The notes under the pieces were generated by a model. That model was not told the origin of the DNA, searched no databases, and saw nothing but the letters and a program-made list of their open reading frames with translations. From Viridothelium virens (taxonomy: Eukaryota > Ascomycota > Dothideomycetes > Trypetheliales > Trypetheliaceae): DNA of 64,000 nucleotides. The stretch is taken from assembly GCA_010094025.1 (NCBI GenBank), contig ML991774.1, forward strand, positions 622,821 through 686,820, in the 5' to 3' direction. The position numbers were made by a program, and so were the translations under genes. Shown piece after piece: positions 12,344 to 23,900 of the stretch. Numbering within the stretch: position 1 is the first letter of the stretch; each line of letters opens with the position of its first letter.

Positions 12344-14181
12344 GGTTTTGGTAGTGATCTCGCTTTGGGTCTTCGTAGGGTGTGGGGATAGAGTATAAAT
12401 AAAGACAGAGACGATGGGGACAAAGTGGCCGATCGGTTGGCCTTGGAGTCAGGGACAGTCAAAGTTAAAGGTGGCGAAATGCGATGATTCAATGTGACTT
12501 ATGGGTGGATTGTATAAAATGACAACAAACCCATCTCATAGCAAGAGATCGTGATCGTGGTGTACGTGTCCGTGTTGGCCTCTTTACACTGGACCGCAGC
12601 GGGATCGCATGAATATAAAGATGTGTCGCAAATCGACTCACCGTTGGTTTTGATGACAGATAGCCACCAAGTTGCCTAAGTGGGAGTGTGCGGCCGGCAA
12701 AAGCAAGCAAATTGGCTCGCTGCGGTCAAGCTTCAGACAGATAATCTCGACTCAGCCAGTGTGCAGATGCCTAATTCGAGCGTAAGCGTTGCTGGAGGGC
12801 AAGATGCGGTGACTCACCGCCCTCTTCATCCATCTTGTGCCCGCGAAGTGGACAACGGTGGACGACGGTGGGCGAATCCGGTGCCCGCCTGGCCAGCGCC
12901 GGGCCATACTTCCGGGCCATTTGGAAGAATTGCCCACAGCCAGCAGCGTCGCGACTTCTTTGGTTGGCAGAGCGTGGCACTCGTGGCAGCCTGACGCCGA
13001 GGCGGTCAAACACCGCTTGTTTCTCCTGCCCAAGCCAAGCACCCTCTCACCCCGTGCTGCTGTGGCACCCACGCCCCCAAGCCAACAGAGCCCACCGCGT
13101 GCCCTCCCAGTGCCACCAAAGCCCAGTCGCACCAACGGAACCCTCTCCCCCCGCGACAACCCCAGCACCCCCAGCTTTTGTCCACCAGTGTCAGCCCTGC
13201 CAGCTGAGTGGCTTAGAATAGCCGGAGCTAACCATACATCTGACCTCAGCCTTTAATATTCATCACCACCACCAACCCTCAGCCTGACGACTTCGCGAAG
13301 TCTAATCGTGGCATTTCCAATTTCGAGCTGAGTGATCTTGACCGACTCCGAAACCCTTGCCAGTGCTAGGATATGCAGGGTGGATAACCCCATACCATCT
13401 CCTTACAAATACGGGGTGCAGATGTTATGTTGTTATCTTTCGTCTTTTCTTTTGGGTGCTGAGTAAGTGTCAGATACCCCGAGTGATTTCGTCTGAACTC
13501 CGCAACTCCACGCTTTGTAGCCGAGGGGGCGCCGAGAGATCCGCCATTGCAACATATGGGTCAGAAAACAGTCGGGATCGACCGGATAATGAGGCATGGG
13601 CGTAGTGTGCTGGGGTAGATCAGCCCGAGGCGCTCAGAACTACCTAACGCATCTTTTTCCCACGTGGGCCATGGCGCCAGCCGTCGATCACGTCTACTGA
13701 GACATTCCGCCATAAGAAATTCTTACGTGCCTCTGGAACTCCTTCCGACTGCCCAAAGCGTTTCAGGTGTCGACCATGATGAACTAAAACTCACCACAAC
13801 AAGTTATACATGTCGATCAGAGCCTGGAACGGGTATGCCCTTGAAGAAGCTGAACGCCAATCTTATGGGTAAATCCTTTTTAGTCGTGGTTCCTATGCGT
13901 TTCGACTTATTAGGATCCCATCTGTTTCTGGATCTTTTGGCTGTACATGGGTGCATGCATGAAGCTGAAGAAGAATATTAGGGAGTTCACTGGAGCACGC
14001 CTTAAACCTCAGAATCCAGCCACCAGCGAGATAATACTTCTGGTGCACTTCCATTTTCTTCGATGCTAGGTGTATCCGAACTTTCATGGATAACCCATGT
14101 AGGTAATTTCGTCAGGCACGACCGCCTAAGTAACTTTCTCTAGTCATAAACCCTTTTCATAGACTTTGAGCATACAAAGTA
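12344..14181. other. 1.8-kb intergenic region
   Basis: It should contain the promoter of the small conserved gene at its left end and the 3' UTR of the METTL4-like gene at its right end. A C-rich segment at about 13020-13190 generates several Pro-rich overlapping ORFs on both strands, none of which resembles a known family. No RNA gene was recognised. Confidence 0.5.
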
Positions 14182-15600
14182 TTAGCCTCGGTCCTCGGAC
14201 CCCCAATAGCCTTCCCAGTTAAACTTTAACACTTCGTCTCCCCAGCTCCACCAGCCAGCAACCAGGTACCTAGCGAAAATCTCGAGCGCGCAGTAGCTAG
14301 CTGGATCCCTCATCATGGGCTCAATCAATTTCTTCAAGCAAGGTTTTCGGGAATGTAGATCTGGGACTGCTATGATTACTCTCCTCTTCACGTCTTCGAA
14401 TCCATCACTAGGACGAGCAACCTGAAACGGATCACTGGGACGTTGACCTAATAGAAGCACTTCGTAGGGCTTCCTCCACAGACCCTGCAGAGATGTTACT
14501 GGCTCCCCTTTGGTTGTTGTTTTCGTCCACAACCACTCCTCCTTTGGACTGACGTTCCATGCTTCAAATAACCCACCCTTGCCAAGGACTAGATCGCGAA
14601 CAGTGGACTTGTTGGTGATCCAGACTCCGACAATAGAGCCTGGAGCCATGTATGAGTCGACATCCATGCGGAAGAGCATCTGCTTAACTCCGCGCATGTC
14701 TCGTTCAGTAATATATGTTCTGGAACGCTTGACTGATCTATTAGGCCAAGGCGGATCGAGTAGAATAAAGTCGAAGGTCCGGCAGGTGTCGTATTCTTGT
14801 GACATGTAACGAACCGATTCCCGAAATGCACTCGCATTTGCGCAATTACCAAGCATGAACGTGGATTTCCCCGGGATGTGGAAGCGGAATCTGGACGATG
14901 AGCTATTTGCCTCCTGACTTTGAAGACTCAATTCTACATCAAGCTGCTGGTCAAGTGCATTGTGAAAAACATTATCCCATGTTTTTGAGCTTGGCAAACG
15001 AGCGATCTCACCTGGTCCTGCATCTTCAATGGCAATCGATCCTGGAGCTGAGTCGGACATTAGGATATCTGGTGACAGGACGGATTCTTTGTCTCCATGG
15101 GCGAGATCGGCCAGCATCGAATCAAGTACCATAATTTCATTGCTTCCGAGATCATCTATTACTTTAGATGGACGCGTAGTGTTGGAGTGTGGGCTATTCT
15201 CTGCATAGTTATCCACAACTTCCTGCCCTCCGACTACGTCAGCTTTGCGCTTCCTCCCCGTGCCTGATCGAGCAAAACTCCATCCTCGAGGCAGACACCA
15301 AATTCCACGATGCTCAGAGCGAGTCTCTGCCAAAGCATCGTTGATAAGAGAAGCATAAATCGAATGAAGATTCGAATCTACAGATTGCAGGTCAATTTGC
15401 TTTCTGGCTGTAGTTGACTTTGGCTCGTTATCATCGAATGGTTCTTCTAAAGGCTCGCACGAATAGATTATCTCCCCAATAGAATGTGTGCTTGCACTCT
15501 GTGCCTCGGATATTGATGCTGGGATATCCAGTAGCGTTACCGTCTGCTCATCGTTCTGATAGATTATTGATCGTTTAATCGTTGATGCTTGTGGTGGCAT
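14182..15600 (-). CDS. MT-A70 family N6-adenine methyltransferase, METTL4-like
   Basis: Single exon, 472 aa. The N-terminus begins with SIIYQNDEQTVTLLDIP, a pattern I associate with fungal METTL4-like proteins. A divergent middle holds a basic patch (GRKRK). The MT-A70 catalytic domain fills the C-terminal half. FDFILLDPPWPNRSVKRS (about residue 280) supplies the DPPW active-site motif that contacts the target adenine, and the SVKRSR..Y continuation is specific to the METTL4 branch rather than METTL3/METTL14. Downstream come GVWITNK, EEWLWTKTT..GEP and RKPYEVLLLGQ, the usual strands of the Rossmann-like fold. Animal METTL4 modifies U2 snRNA (m6Am), and DNA 6mA activity has been proposed for some homologues. 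Substrate here is unknown. The length and motifs suggest an intact enzyme. It lies beside the metabolite locus but transcribes away from it. Confidence 0.85.
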   Translation of the reverse strand: MPPQASTIKRSIIYQNDEQTVTLLDIPASISEAQSASTHSIGEIIYSCEPLEEPFDDNEPKSTTARKQIDLQSVDSNLHSIYASLINDALAETRSEHRGIWCLPRGWSFARSGTGRKRKADVVGGQEVVDNYAENSPHSNTTRPSKVIDDLGSNEIMVLDSMLADLAHGDKESVLSPDILMSDSAPGSIAIEDAGPGEIARLPSSKTWDNVFHNALDQQLDVELSLQSQEANSSSSRFRFHIPGKSTFMLGNCANASAFRESVRYMSQEYDTCRTFDFILLDPPWPNRSVKRSRTYITERDMRGVKQMLFRMDVDSYMAPGSIVGVWITNKSTVRDLVLGKGGLFEAWNVSPKEEWLWTKTTTKGEPVTSLQGLWRKPYEVLLLGQRPSDPFQVARPSDGFEDVKRRVIIAVPDLHSRKPCLKKLIEPMMRDPASYCALEIFARYLVAGWWSWGDEVLKFNWEGYWGSEDRG

Positions 15601-17724
15601 GCCTTGCTGTTCTTCGGATTCTCTGTATATGCGAAGTCTAATTCTAGACCCGGACAGGTGGGAAAGATGTCTGCCTTGACAGTATTAGTGCTCTGTAAGG
15701 CTAAGATATTGCAGCATCGCCAGAACACCGAGAAGGGCCTGGGCAGTTGCTTGCCTAAGTATTAGGTATGTACGGAGCACTCCGTGCGGAGGGTGGTTGA
15801 CTAGTGGCAACGTGGCGGTCGCGTGGGTTCCAGCCGCACGCCGTCCCGTCGCGTGCTCAATGCCCCTAACGGTTACTCTAACAAGCGCTGATGTCCTACT
15901 ATTAGTACCTAGCCGATATTACCACGGATATACGCAGGCCTGCAGGTCTGCTCTGCGCGCCTCAGCTTGAAGCCTCAAGTACGAATTCTTCGGTACGTCT
16001 AGCCCTGTGAATCCACTCGCAGATGGTGGTTATTAGCACAAGCCGCCCAAAGAAGCAAGCATTAGACAGTCGAAGATAGATTTCTTGAACGCGCCGGGGA
16101 ACGATTCGGTACGACCTTAATCCCAATCTCCTTCTAATGCGACCGGGATTTTATGCATGCATGCCTTTCCAACAATAGTCGATGGTGTGTTCTGGACCGA
16201 AGCAGAATATCCGCGTAAGTCGTTCACAGCACCTCTGTTAGTAAATAATCTACTGAACCAGGTCGCTGCAGGCCGAATAGAGTTGCGCCTGAAGAAGAGT
16301 CGATCGATGCATCTACTACGGAAGGAGAAAAATAAGCGGTTGGAAATGGGTAGGAGTCACTCGGCCACATGACTCCGTGACACCCTGATCATAGAATGGC
16401 AACCCGCTTTGACTACGCCTCTTCTGGACCTCGAACACAAAACAGCTACGGTGCTAGAACCTCAGGTCAAAGAAGAAATTGCCCCACGACAATTGACGAC
16501 ACGGAAGACCCCCTCATCGCATGTCTTAGATCCAACCCTAGAACGATTAAGAAATCTGCAATACCCGCAGAGGCTAGAGTGGTGATAATGATGGAACTTG
16601 AGGACGAATTGCGGTAACCAGTGCGTCTGACAAGCAGGTGGTCGCCTTATCGCCTCGGGGGCTATGAATTACAACCTGAAATCCATTGCGGACTGAGTAT
16701 ATGGGAATTGATTTGGAGGAAATGTATGAAGTCCTGTTACTTGCAGTATTGCGGCAGTCCACTACTGGGCAGGAAAAGCTCCAAAGCCGAATGCTCCGCA
16801 AAGGTGGGTTGTGATAATCAGAAAGATTGCTCTGCCATTGGTTGGTCGCTTTTCTACGATCAGTCCGATCGACAACACAATCTGGAGTCTATCGGGCTCC
16901 TTATACGTCCGACTCATAGTGTGTGAACCTTCCATTGCCTTTGTTTCCTTTCATGATCCAACAGGAAGCTTTTCAAAGCAACCATCGACTGTGGGTTCAT
17001 TGGCCAGAACTTGAAGCAGGGAGTGGGCTTCCAGTTCATGCGGGCGCTGCATTCAGTGACGTGAACAATCTTCGGGCTCTACTCGCTGATACTTTCTCAC
17101 ATTATCTTTTTTTGTCCAGTGGGTATGCAAAGACCCCGGCTTTGATATGTTACATCACGCCGTGTGACTGGGCGCTAATTGAGCCAATCGGCGAACATTC
17201 GTGTTTTCTACTAATACGTAAGGCTATGCATGAGGCGGGGGGCTAGCTGCAGCCTGGCTATACCCAGTCGTCAGCTGCAGGGCAGGCGGTGGACTGTACG
17301 TGTTCGGTTACATGCAATTCGGCACTTGGAAGGACGTAAGCGGCTCATTGCCTGTGGATGTAAGTAGAAACTGTAGCGTTGACCAGGTAGGTGTAGGCCT
17401 GGATTCCTCGGTCTATCGTTAGATTATTGAAACACTTCGAGAAGAAGTCTTGAGAATATTTCCAGCTCAACAGAGATGATCGCACACTAGCTAGGGCGAA
17501 AGAACACTATTATGCCTAAGGAATTCATCATCTAACTGAACTCAGGAAAGACACTCTCAGACTGACAGGTCGCCTATCATTCTGTAGGGTTTATTCCTAC
17601 GGTCCATTCACTGATGGCCGATAAAAGCAAACTTCTCCGATTTTCGTTACAACATTACACCTCGAGGAAAGGCTTCTTTGATCCTTTGCTGCCCCTGAGG
17701 TTGGCAACGGCGAGATAGCTTGTT
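15601..17724. other. 2.1-kb intergenic region at the left edge of the metabolite locus
   Basis: Between the METTL4-like start and the MFS stop. A 6+2+6 inverted repeat (ACGGAG-CA-CTCCGT) lies at 15772..15785. Overlapping ORFs at 16157..17246 (+) and 16574..16801 (-) have no recognisable product, and no splice join made one. It may contain decayed gene sequence, but I cannot demonstrate this. Confidence 0.45.
15772..15785. repeat. Short inverted repeat with the TACGGAG word
   Basis: ACGGAG, two-base spacer, CTCCGT. A related word (TACGGAGTA) recurs at 47952 and, inverted, near 23048. Short GC palindromes of this type are scattered through ascomycete intergenic DNA. No function is known to me. 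Confidence 0.5.
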
Positions 17725-19905
17725 TCATTGGGGATTTTCCTTATTCTTTTCCTTCTTCACACTCTTCCAACCCATGCCAAGCGCCGTAAAAAATGCCATG
17801 GCCCCACTTCCTGCAGCCAAATAAAATGTCTGATCTAATGCGCGACTGTACGCCGCCAAGACCCCTCCTAATTGCTGAGGACTCACCAATTGTCTCAGTC
17901 CTGTTGCGCCTCCCTCTATGATGGGCTCAGCATCCACACCGGGCGCCAAAGCCGCGACAGCTGGCCCTAACCGATTTGCAAAGGTTGTCTGACCAAAAGC
18001 CACAAACAATGTCCCGCCAAAATACTGTGCGAAGTTCACCAAGCCTGTGCCCACCGGAATGCGAGGCTTGGGAAGGCAGTTCTGTACTGCGATGACAGGC
18101 ATCTGAATGGCCATTCCGCGGCCTATGCCAGCGAGAATTTGGTAGCCTATCCACTTCCCAGTGCTTGTGTGGGGACTAAAAGTGCTCATGAGCCCAGCAC
18201 CAAGGCCCGTGAGGGCCGAGCCGAAGAGAGCCCACGGGAGGTAGTATCCTTGCTTGCTGACCGCCCAGCCGGAGATCAGGGAGGAGGCGACTTGTGAGAG
18301 CATTGTAGGCAAGATCATGACACCGGATAGCAGTGGAGCAGCGCCTTTCACGGCTTGGAAGTAGATCGGAAGATAATAAGTCAGAACAAGGAGGCCGCCC
18401 CATTGAAGAAAGCCAGTGGCGCAGGAAAAAGACACGATGCGGTTTTGGAACAGAGTCCACGGGATCATGGCTTTGTCGCCACGCCACTGATCCCAAACGA
18501 GCCAAAGAAGAAAGGAGACGCCGGATCCGACGAAGAGACCGATAACGGTAGCAGAGGACCATGGATGAGAGACCCCCCCGAACTGGATGGCAAGAAGGAG
18601 GAGAGCAGTGGCGGGAGCAAAGAGAAAGAACCCAACGACGTCAATCGTCTTGATCATCTCCAGGGCGGATAGGCTGCTGTTGCGTTTTTGCGCGCTGTCT
18701 GGAATAAAGATGATGCCCACCAAGGCCATGACAGAGGCACCAATAGGGAGGTTGAGCTGTCATTCGACTTTCACGTCAGCACGTCTGTCTTCACACTCTG
18801 CTGAAAAGGAGCTTCCGCTCACATAGAAGCACCATCGCCACGTGACACGTTCCGTCAATGCTCCACCTATTAGAGGGCCAATGACTTGTCCACACGCAGA
18901 TGTGGATCCTGCTATTCCTGACAGCATAGGCCGTTTCTCCATCGGTGCAGCGGCGGCAATGATGGTGAAGGCACCGTTGAAGATTCCTGCAGCACCACTG
19001 CCGGCTATGGCTCTGCCACCAATGAACATGCCAGAGCTGACAGCAGTGGCGCAGATGAGAGAACCAAGTTCGAAGATGAATACCGAAGCAAGAAAGACAT
19101 ATTTAGATTTGAAAAGGGAGTAAAATTTGGCGCTGAGCGGAAGAAGGGCACAGCTAGCCAATTATCAGTAAACATGTTCCGTCGCAGCCAGGACATCGAT
19201 TCTTACTTTGTTAAGAGATATCCGGAGCCATACCTGTTCAATTGTCAGTGTCGTCGCAGCTTGATTTCGGCTACTGGTAGACGCAAAGAGAACGACAATA
19301 AGCAGCGCTCTAATCTATCCTACGCAGTTACGATCGAACCTTCTCGGACAACAACTAACACGTCGTAGCCACCGTGCTCTGGATGTTAAGGAGTGTGTTC
19401 TCGTGTACCATCTCTCAGAAGTGTTACCAGAGGGAGTGGGTTCTTGGTGGTATATACAGTGAATTATGGTGCACAATCGCTCCATCTATCATTCATTTCC
19501 CGTCGAAGGAAAGACTTACCAGCCTACGTCCTTCACCGAATTGAATTGGTCCGTTATCTTGGGAATTGCGGTTGCGACAATGGACGCGTTGAGCGTGACG
19601 AGAAAGACGGCGACGATGATTGCTGCTAATAGCAAAGCAAGTTTGGCACCCTCGATATGTTGATCATCCTGATCTCGTTGCGGCTGCGCTTCGGTTTGCT
19701 CGTTTATAGCAGTTCGACTATCTTCATGTTCTCCCAGTGCCGCAATCGGAAGCCGAGCGTCCTTCTCGCTTTGCTGCAATTCAATCTGTTCGCCGCTTGT
19801 GTAAGAGCGAATGCTCTCAGGAGCCAGGGACTGGCTTGATGCCATTATCATAGAAGACAGCGGATACTGAGCGCCATTCGTTTTAAACACAGTAAGTTGA
19901 GACAA
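17725..19905 (-). CDS. MFS drug/metabolite exporter of the DHA2 (14-TM) type
   Basis: Exons complement of 19520..19905, 19207..19233, 18823..19153 and 17725..18756; 591 aa from the first ATG. The 27-nt microexon encodes YGSGYLLT between DVGW and NCALLPLSAKFY. The next join gives WRWCFY|LNLPIGA, the signature of DHA2 transporters in which WRW-F-INLP-G precedes TM6-7. The N-terminal about 85 residues are hydrophilic, and the first TM is LALLLAAIIVAVFLVTLNAS followed by the IVATAIPKI motif. The first intron is long (286 bp). The downstream half contains the remaining helices and ends with a Lys-rich tail. It sits next to the Zn2Cys6 regulator and PKS-NRPS, so export of the cluster product or self-protection is likely; homologues also efflux fungicides. 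Start choice is uncertain, because Met 20 or Met 22 would also serve. Confidence 0.85.
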
Positions 19906-20572
19906 GACGTATCATTGAGCATTGGAGATAACTTGAGAGAGCATAGACATAGTGAGTAAGGCTGGCTTAGGAGATTTGTACGGCCGTAAGGCTAGTCTAG
20001 ATCAGCTCTTTAGAAGTACGACTGACCGTATCGGCTCGAGAATATCGTGACTGGAATTGAAGGAAGCCAAAGGAACGGCCCTCATCTACCGTGCCGCCAT
20101 GTGTATGTTGGTTGGCCCCATTCTTTATGCCGAACGTGCGTATGTCGCCGACCACGGATGCAGCATCAAAACGGTAGTGATCGATGGGGCTGACCAATGG
20201 CAGAGCAAGTGAAGCGAAGAAGGTACCCAGGTGTACTAGACCCATACTCTAGAGCGAGATGCGCGCGCTGACAGTCACGTTGAAACGACGACATATACAC
20301 CGTACAATTTGGTAACTCTCAGCGGAGCGGAAGTTCGGCGATCTCGGGTTTGAGAGGTTGTCGCTTCTGAAGGATTCACGGACATGTAATGCAACGCTTA
20401 CAGTGGCACTCTGACAGGCCGTCCGTGGAATGGTCTTAACCGTCTTACCTCTATGAGCGGGACTTGTGGAACCGGCTATTTTCGTCAAGAATTCATTGCT
20501 TCCTTGCAAAGTTATGGCACGGCAAAATTATTTTTTGTTACGCTAAAAAGCGGACAGGTAATTCCAATGTCA
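19906..20572. other. Intergenic region between MFS start and regulator stop
   Basis: 667 bp holding the MFS promoter and the 3' UTR of the regulator. Apart from the doubtful 82-codon ORF listed separately, nothing was recognised. Confidence 0.5.
19997..20245 (-). CDS. Possible small secreted protein (doubtful)
   Basis: 82 codons. The start MGLVHLGTFFASLALPLVSP looks like a short signal peptide, followed by a polar segment without Cys pairs. It has no homology I recognise and lies in the MFS upstream region, where chance ORFs are expected. It could equally be 5' UTR sequence. Confidence 0.2.
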   Translation of the reverse strand: MGLVHLGTFFASLALPLVSPIDHYRFDAASVVGDIRTFGIKNGANQHTHGGTVDEGRSFGFLQFQSRYSRADTVSRTSKELI

Positions 20573-22374
20573 TCATGATCCAAAGCCTCTATAAAATTGG
20601 TGCAACCTTTCGTAAATCAAACTCTCCTTTGCCTTTGCTTCTTTCAAAGACATTTCCGCGCCGATCAGGGTTGAGCTAACATTAGCGCTCTCTCTGGAGA
20701 CTTCCTCACCCCCATTGGCGGTAGTTTGAGATACTTGCTGACTTATGCAAGAGTGCATAGCTTTATCCATGTTCCCAAGAAGTTGGGAAAGGAGCTGAAC
20801 TAGCATTCCTACTTGAAGTTCCGAGGATCCGTAGGCATCAGACGAGGTAAGTATTTTCTTGAGGAGGTCCGTAAAAGGTTCGTACACATTAAGTAATGTG
20901 AAATAGCAAGAAGAGGCGAGTAGAACGATTGACCCATCGATAGCCTCGAATGTTGTGGGACTTGGAGTATTGCGCAATCTCTGCAAGTCTGCCACTCTAG
21001 CATGGTCTAATTCGATCTTTTTCGGCGCCTGGATTGTCCCTAGAGATTGACTTACTGTACTTGGCTGCGAGTGTGTGTCTGGCGAGGTCTGAGTCAGACC
21101 GTCCAAAATCTCAACAAACTCTTGTGAGTTTCGAAACAACTCCGCGACAACAGTGGGCCGAATCGAAGAGGATGACAAGTGCGATGACGGCTTACCACCG
21201 AGTACATAATTCGCGATAAGCAAGAGATTTGCTGCCGAAAACTCTTGTCCTGAAACTAGGGTAGAACCCATTGCCCTCGCGCATCCACGCATTTCCAGGA
21301 GCAGGCAGGATAAACGTCGCGCAGGATCCTGGGTCGGACATGGAATAGACGTGAAAAGCTCGCCAGAGTCTTGAAATCTTGTTGGAATTTCAATGGGGAT
21401 GGGAATAGCGGGGGAACCATCGCTGCCCAGTTCTGACGAAGTGTGGGAGGCCACGTCGGCAGGACCACGTGTGACGCCAAAATCAACGGAGTCCACGTCT
21501 CCTTGCCAGTGAGAATTGGATAGATCGCTATTCAGAAGATGATTTTCCAGCATTCCGTCCATAAACTGCCAGTCTTGTGGCCAGGGAGGGTGGGCATTGC
21601 CTTGTTGCAGAGAATTATTCATCTGCAACGGGTTCACCTGGTCCGATGTTTTTGCATCATCTACATGTGTTAGCTGGTCATATCTCGAACGATCTGGGGT
21701 GAAGTATTGATGGTTCTTTGATATCTACCTTACCGCGGAGGGGGGGTTCCTCAACTGGTCATTAATACAATGTTATCTCAATTTTACTGTTAGAACCATG
21801 TTGGCCCATGTTAAGGCGGTGTTAACATGGACCAACAGGCTCATAACAGTATCTTTAAAATAACATTGTATTAATTACCAGTTGAGGAACCCCCCTTCCG
21901 CGGTAAGGTAGACAAGGCCAATGATGGATGAGCTAGTGCGGGCGCTTGAAGTAGTATGACGAGGGAGAAATGATATTGTGTACGCAGCAAGGAAAAAACT
22001 GTTCATATGGAAAGCAAGAGCTTTTACTAACCTCTTAGTATGTGGAAGTCGATCCTGTCTTCCGGCTTCCGTATGCTGACCCCAGGGTTGTGTAATCTTT
22101 TGCCATTGTCGATCATGGCGTCTGGATCCGCGGTCGTTTTTTGAAAGACTACAGATCTTTCCGTCTGACCATTCTCCGTGTCTCTAGATTTTCCAGTGCC
22201 AAACGGTCGCCCCATCCGTGACGGTGAGCTGAACTTACATTTGACGTTCGCACGCAGGCATCTTGCGCAACCGTCGGAGCGGGAACTATCGCTGGCACAT
22301 CGAAGTTTCTGCGAATGGCATCTATCACAAGCAAGGCGCTTCGAGCCTGTCCCAGCTGGTTCCGAGGCTTTCAT
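20573..22374 (-). CDS. Zn(II)2Cys6 cluster regulator, AflR-like
   Basis: Exons complement of 22032..22374 and 20573..21660, 476 aa. The intron (GTTAGT..CATGTAG, phase 1, 371 bp) joins HILR to DDAKTSDQ. The N-terminus carries a binuclear zinc cluster at about residues 15-47: [11 protein letters not shown], then [11 protein letters not shown], with a downstream basic SPSRMGRP linker. The rest resembles the AflR-type C-terminal region of mycotoxin regulators, e.g. [13 protein letters not shown] and [14 protein letters not shown] helices. Such proteins bind CG-rich inverted half-sites and activate their own clusters. It is divergent from the PKS-NRPS across 2.3 kb and codirectional with the exporter, the usual place for a pathway-specific activator. 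The intron carries a MITE. If the long intron is not removed, only a zinc-cluster fragment of about 115 residues would be made. Confidence 0.8.
21728..21776. repeat. Left terminal inverted repeat of the MITE
   Basis: 49 bp starting CCTTACCGCGGAGG; pairs with 21860..21908 with mismatches at 21740 and 21760. Confidence 0.9.
21860..21908. repeat. Right terminal inverted repeat of the MITE
   Basis: 49 bp ending CCGCGGTAAGG, followed by TA; reverse complement of the left arm apart from two bases. Confidence 0.9.
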
Positions 22375-23563
22375 TGGGGCAAGAAGATGTAGTATAGTGA
22401 GTGCTGCGGACGATGTCCACGCCTTGGCCTACTGCTAAGGCTGCTAAGACAGGGTAAAAGTAAACGTGAACGAGCTGAACAGAAAATACCATAGTAATCG
22501 AAAAGCAACTTAGTTACGGATTGCGACCTTCTTTGCGCGTCGAGTCTTTCAGTCAGAGGCGCCATAGGAAACGAGAAGACTGAATTGAACTGTCTAATCA
22601 GCTGTTAGAGACATTTTCTGTCACAGAACAGGCACATACCGAGTCCGATATAGGATTGTTTCCCGATGTTTGTACGTCACTTCTCCCCATAATTCTATCG
22701 GCACATCCGACAATGGTGCAGCCACGTTCAGGCACCAGAGATGCAGGGCATCAGAGATGTTGGACTCATAGTGCGTGCCGATCCTACCTCGTGTCGATAC
22801 TGTACGGGAGCCGCCACGGCCGGAGCGAGAGATTCTGCAGAGATTCTATTGTCCGCACTGCTTCACTCAAAGCATAAGGTGCCACAAAGCCATTCTTATC
22901 CCGACGTACCGGAGACAACTCGGCGAGGATTCGAAGCGCTGGAGCATCACAGTCGAGTACCTGTGTACTCCACTACAACAGCCCGTGCGAATCCTTTCGG
23001 CCGAGCCAGCAGCCGTGGGCACGTCGAGGAAGGGGGTCGGAATGCGAATACTCCGTACAGCTGAGCCGCAAAGATTGAGTGGTTTTTCTGCTGAATGCAG
23101 TGCACTGACGTGCCTTACTAAGACAATGGCCCCACTGCCATCGACTCTGCAGTCCATCTCCTTCCCGTCCACCCCGTACCACATCTTCCTTCAGGTCAAT
23201 GGTTCTCTTCAAACCTTCGAGTTCCTCTGTTAGTATTGTACTGATGACTCATTGAATCATGTCGTAAAAACACATTGATTTCCTACTGTGATTAGAAAGG
23301 TATGCAAAGAAGAAATAAGAAACGGCCGGAGAAGAACAAATCCAGCCCTCGAAACATGATTCGTGTATTCCTTTGACTAGGGCCGATCCTCCATCCAAAT
23401 TCTCGGTTGCAGCTCTGAATAGGCAGACAATAGATCTGCTTGATGTGTAGGCTAAGCGAGCTTCCCGTCCAAAATTGTAGCGCATTGCAGCAGCAGTCAG
23501 TCTCAGTAATCACGTCATCTTATTTTAGCATTTGACAGAATGGCCTGCTGGCCCCCATTTTCC

Positions 23564-23574
23564 TCGCCAAGCGA
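23564..23574. promoter_or_regulatory. Candidate AflR-type binding palindrome TCGCCAAGCGA
   Basis: It matches the TCG-N5-CGA consensus bound by AflR-like zinc-cluster proteins and lies about 1.1 kb upstream of the PKS-NRPS start. By chance about half an occurrence is expected in 2.3 kb, so this is only suggestive. Confidence 0.25.
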
Positions 23575-23743
23575 AGATGCGAAGATGCGAAGCTGCCAAA
23601 CAGAACACCGAATATCGTACCGAAACCGTTGCATGAAGAAATCCCAAGTGTGCCGCGGTGAGTCTTCGGCTCCTGCGGCATCCAGTCTTGTCAAACGATG
23701 CTGCCGGTGAAAGATGAAAAACACAGCAAAAGAAGCTGCTTAC

Positions 23744-23900
23744 CCGATGTCATCTCGGGCCGACTGTCTAGATGTCGTTGTCCAATCGAACTTGGGCGAT
23801 CTATACGTGGCATCAAATCTCCACTGAATGGGGAAAACAGTCTGACCCAGTAGCGCTCCATCATACCCCACGACAATCCGCGATTCAAATCCTGGTCTAG
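23744..23900 (-). pseudogene. Possible coding relic of unknown family
   Basis: Open for 52 codons without an ATG at its head (LDQDLNRGLSWGMMERYWV start) and ending at a plausible GTAAGC donor after PEMTS. It reads more like real protein than its surroundings, and a further open stretch lies downstream at 23515..23724. I could not connect these into a recognisable gene. It may be noise. Confidence 0.2.

Larger units (their letters stand above)
21728..21908. mobile_element. 181-bp palindromic MITE (non-autonomous DNA transposon), TA target duplication
   Basis: Terminal inverted repeats of 49 bp (21728..21776 and 21860..21908) begin CCTTACCGCGG and match with two substitutions. TA dinucleotides flank both ends (21726-21727 and 21909-21910), fitting the Tc1/mariner-type TA target duplication. 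The interior is also largely self-complementary: CCATGTTAA, seven bases, TTAACATGG, within longer arms TTGG..CCAA. The element could therefore fold into one long hairpin. It has no coding capacity. It sits inside the intron of the Zn2Cys6 regulator. High arm identity suggests a fairly recent insertion or recent amplification. No second copy was seen in this window. Family assignment beyond a TA-targeting MITE is inference. Confidence 0.9.

Noticed and set aside
16396-17246. Chain of three + strand ORFs
   Set aside because: No shared family and no plausible joins; treated as intergenic.
22775-23233. 152-codon ORF between regulator and PKS-NRPS
   Set aside because: No recognisable motifs and no splice-supported start; overlaps open frames on the minus strand.
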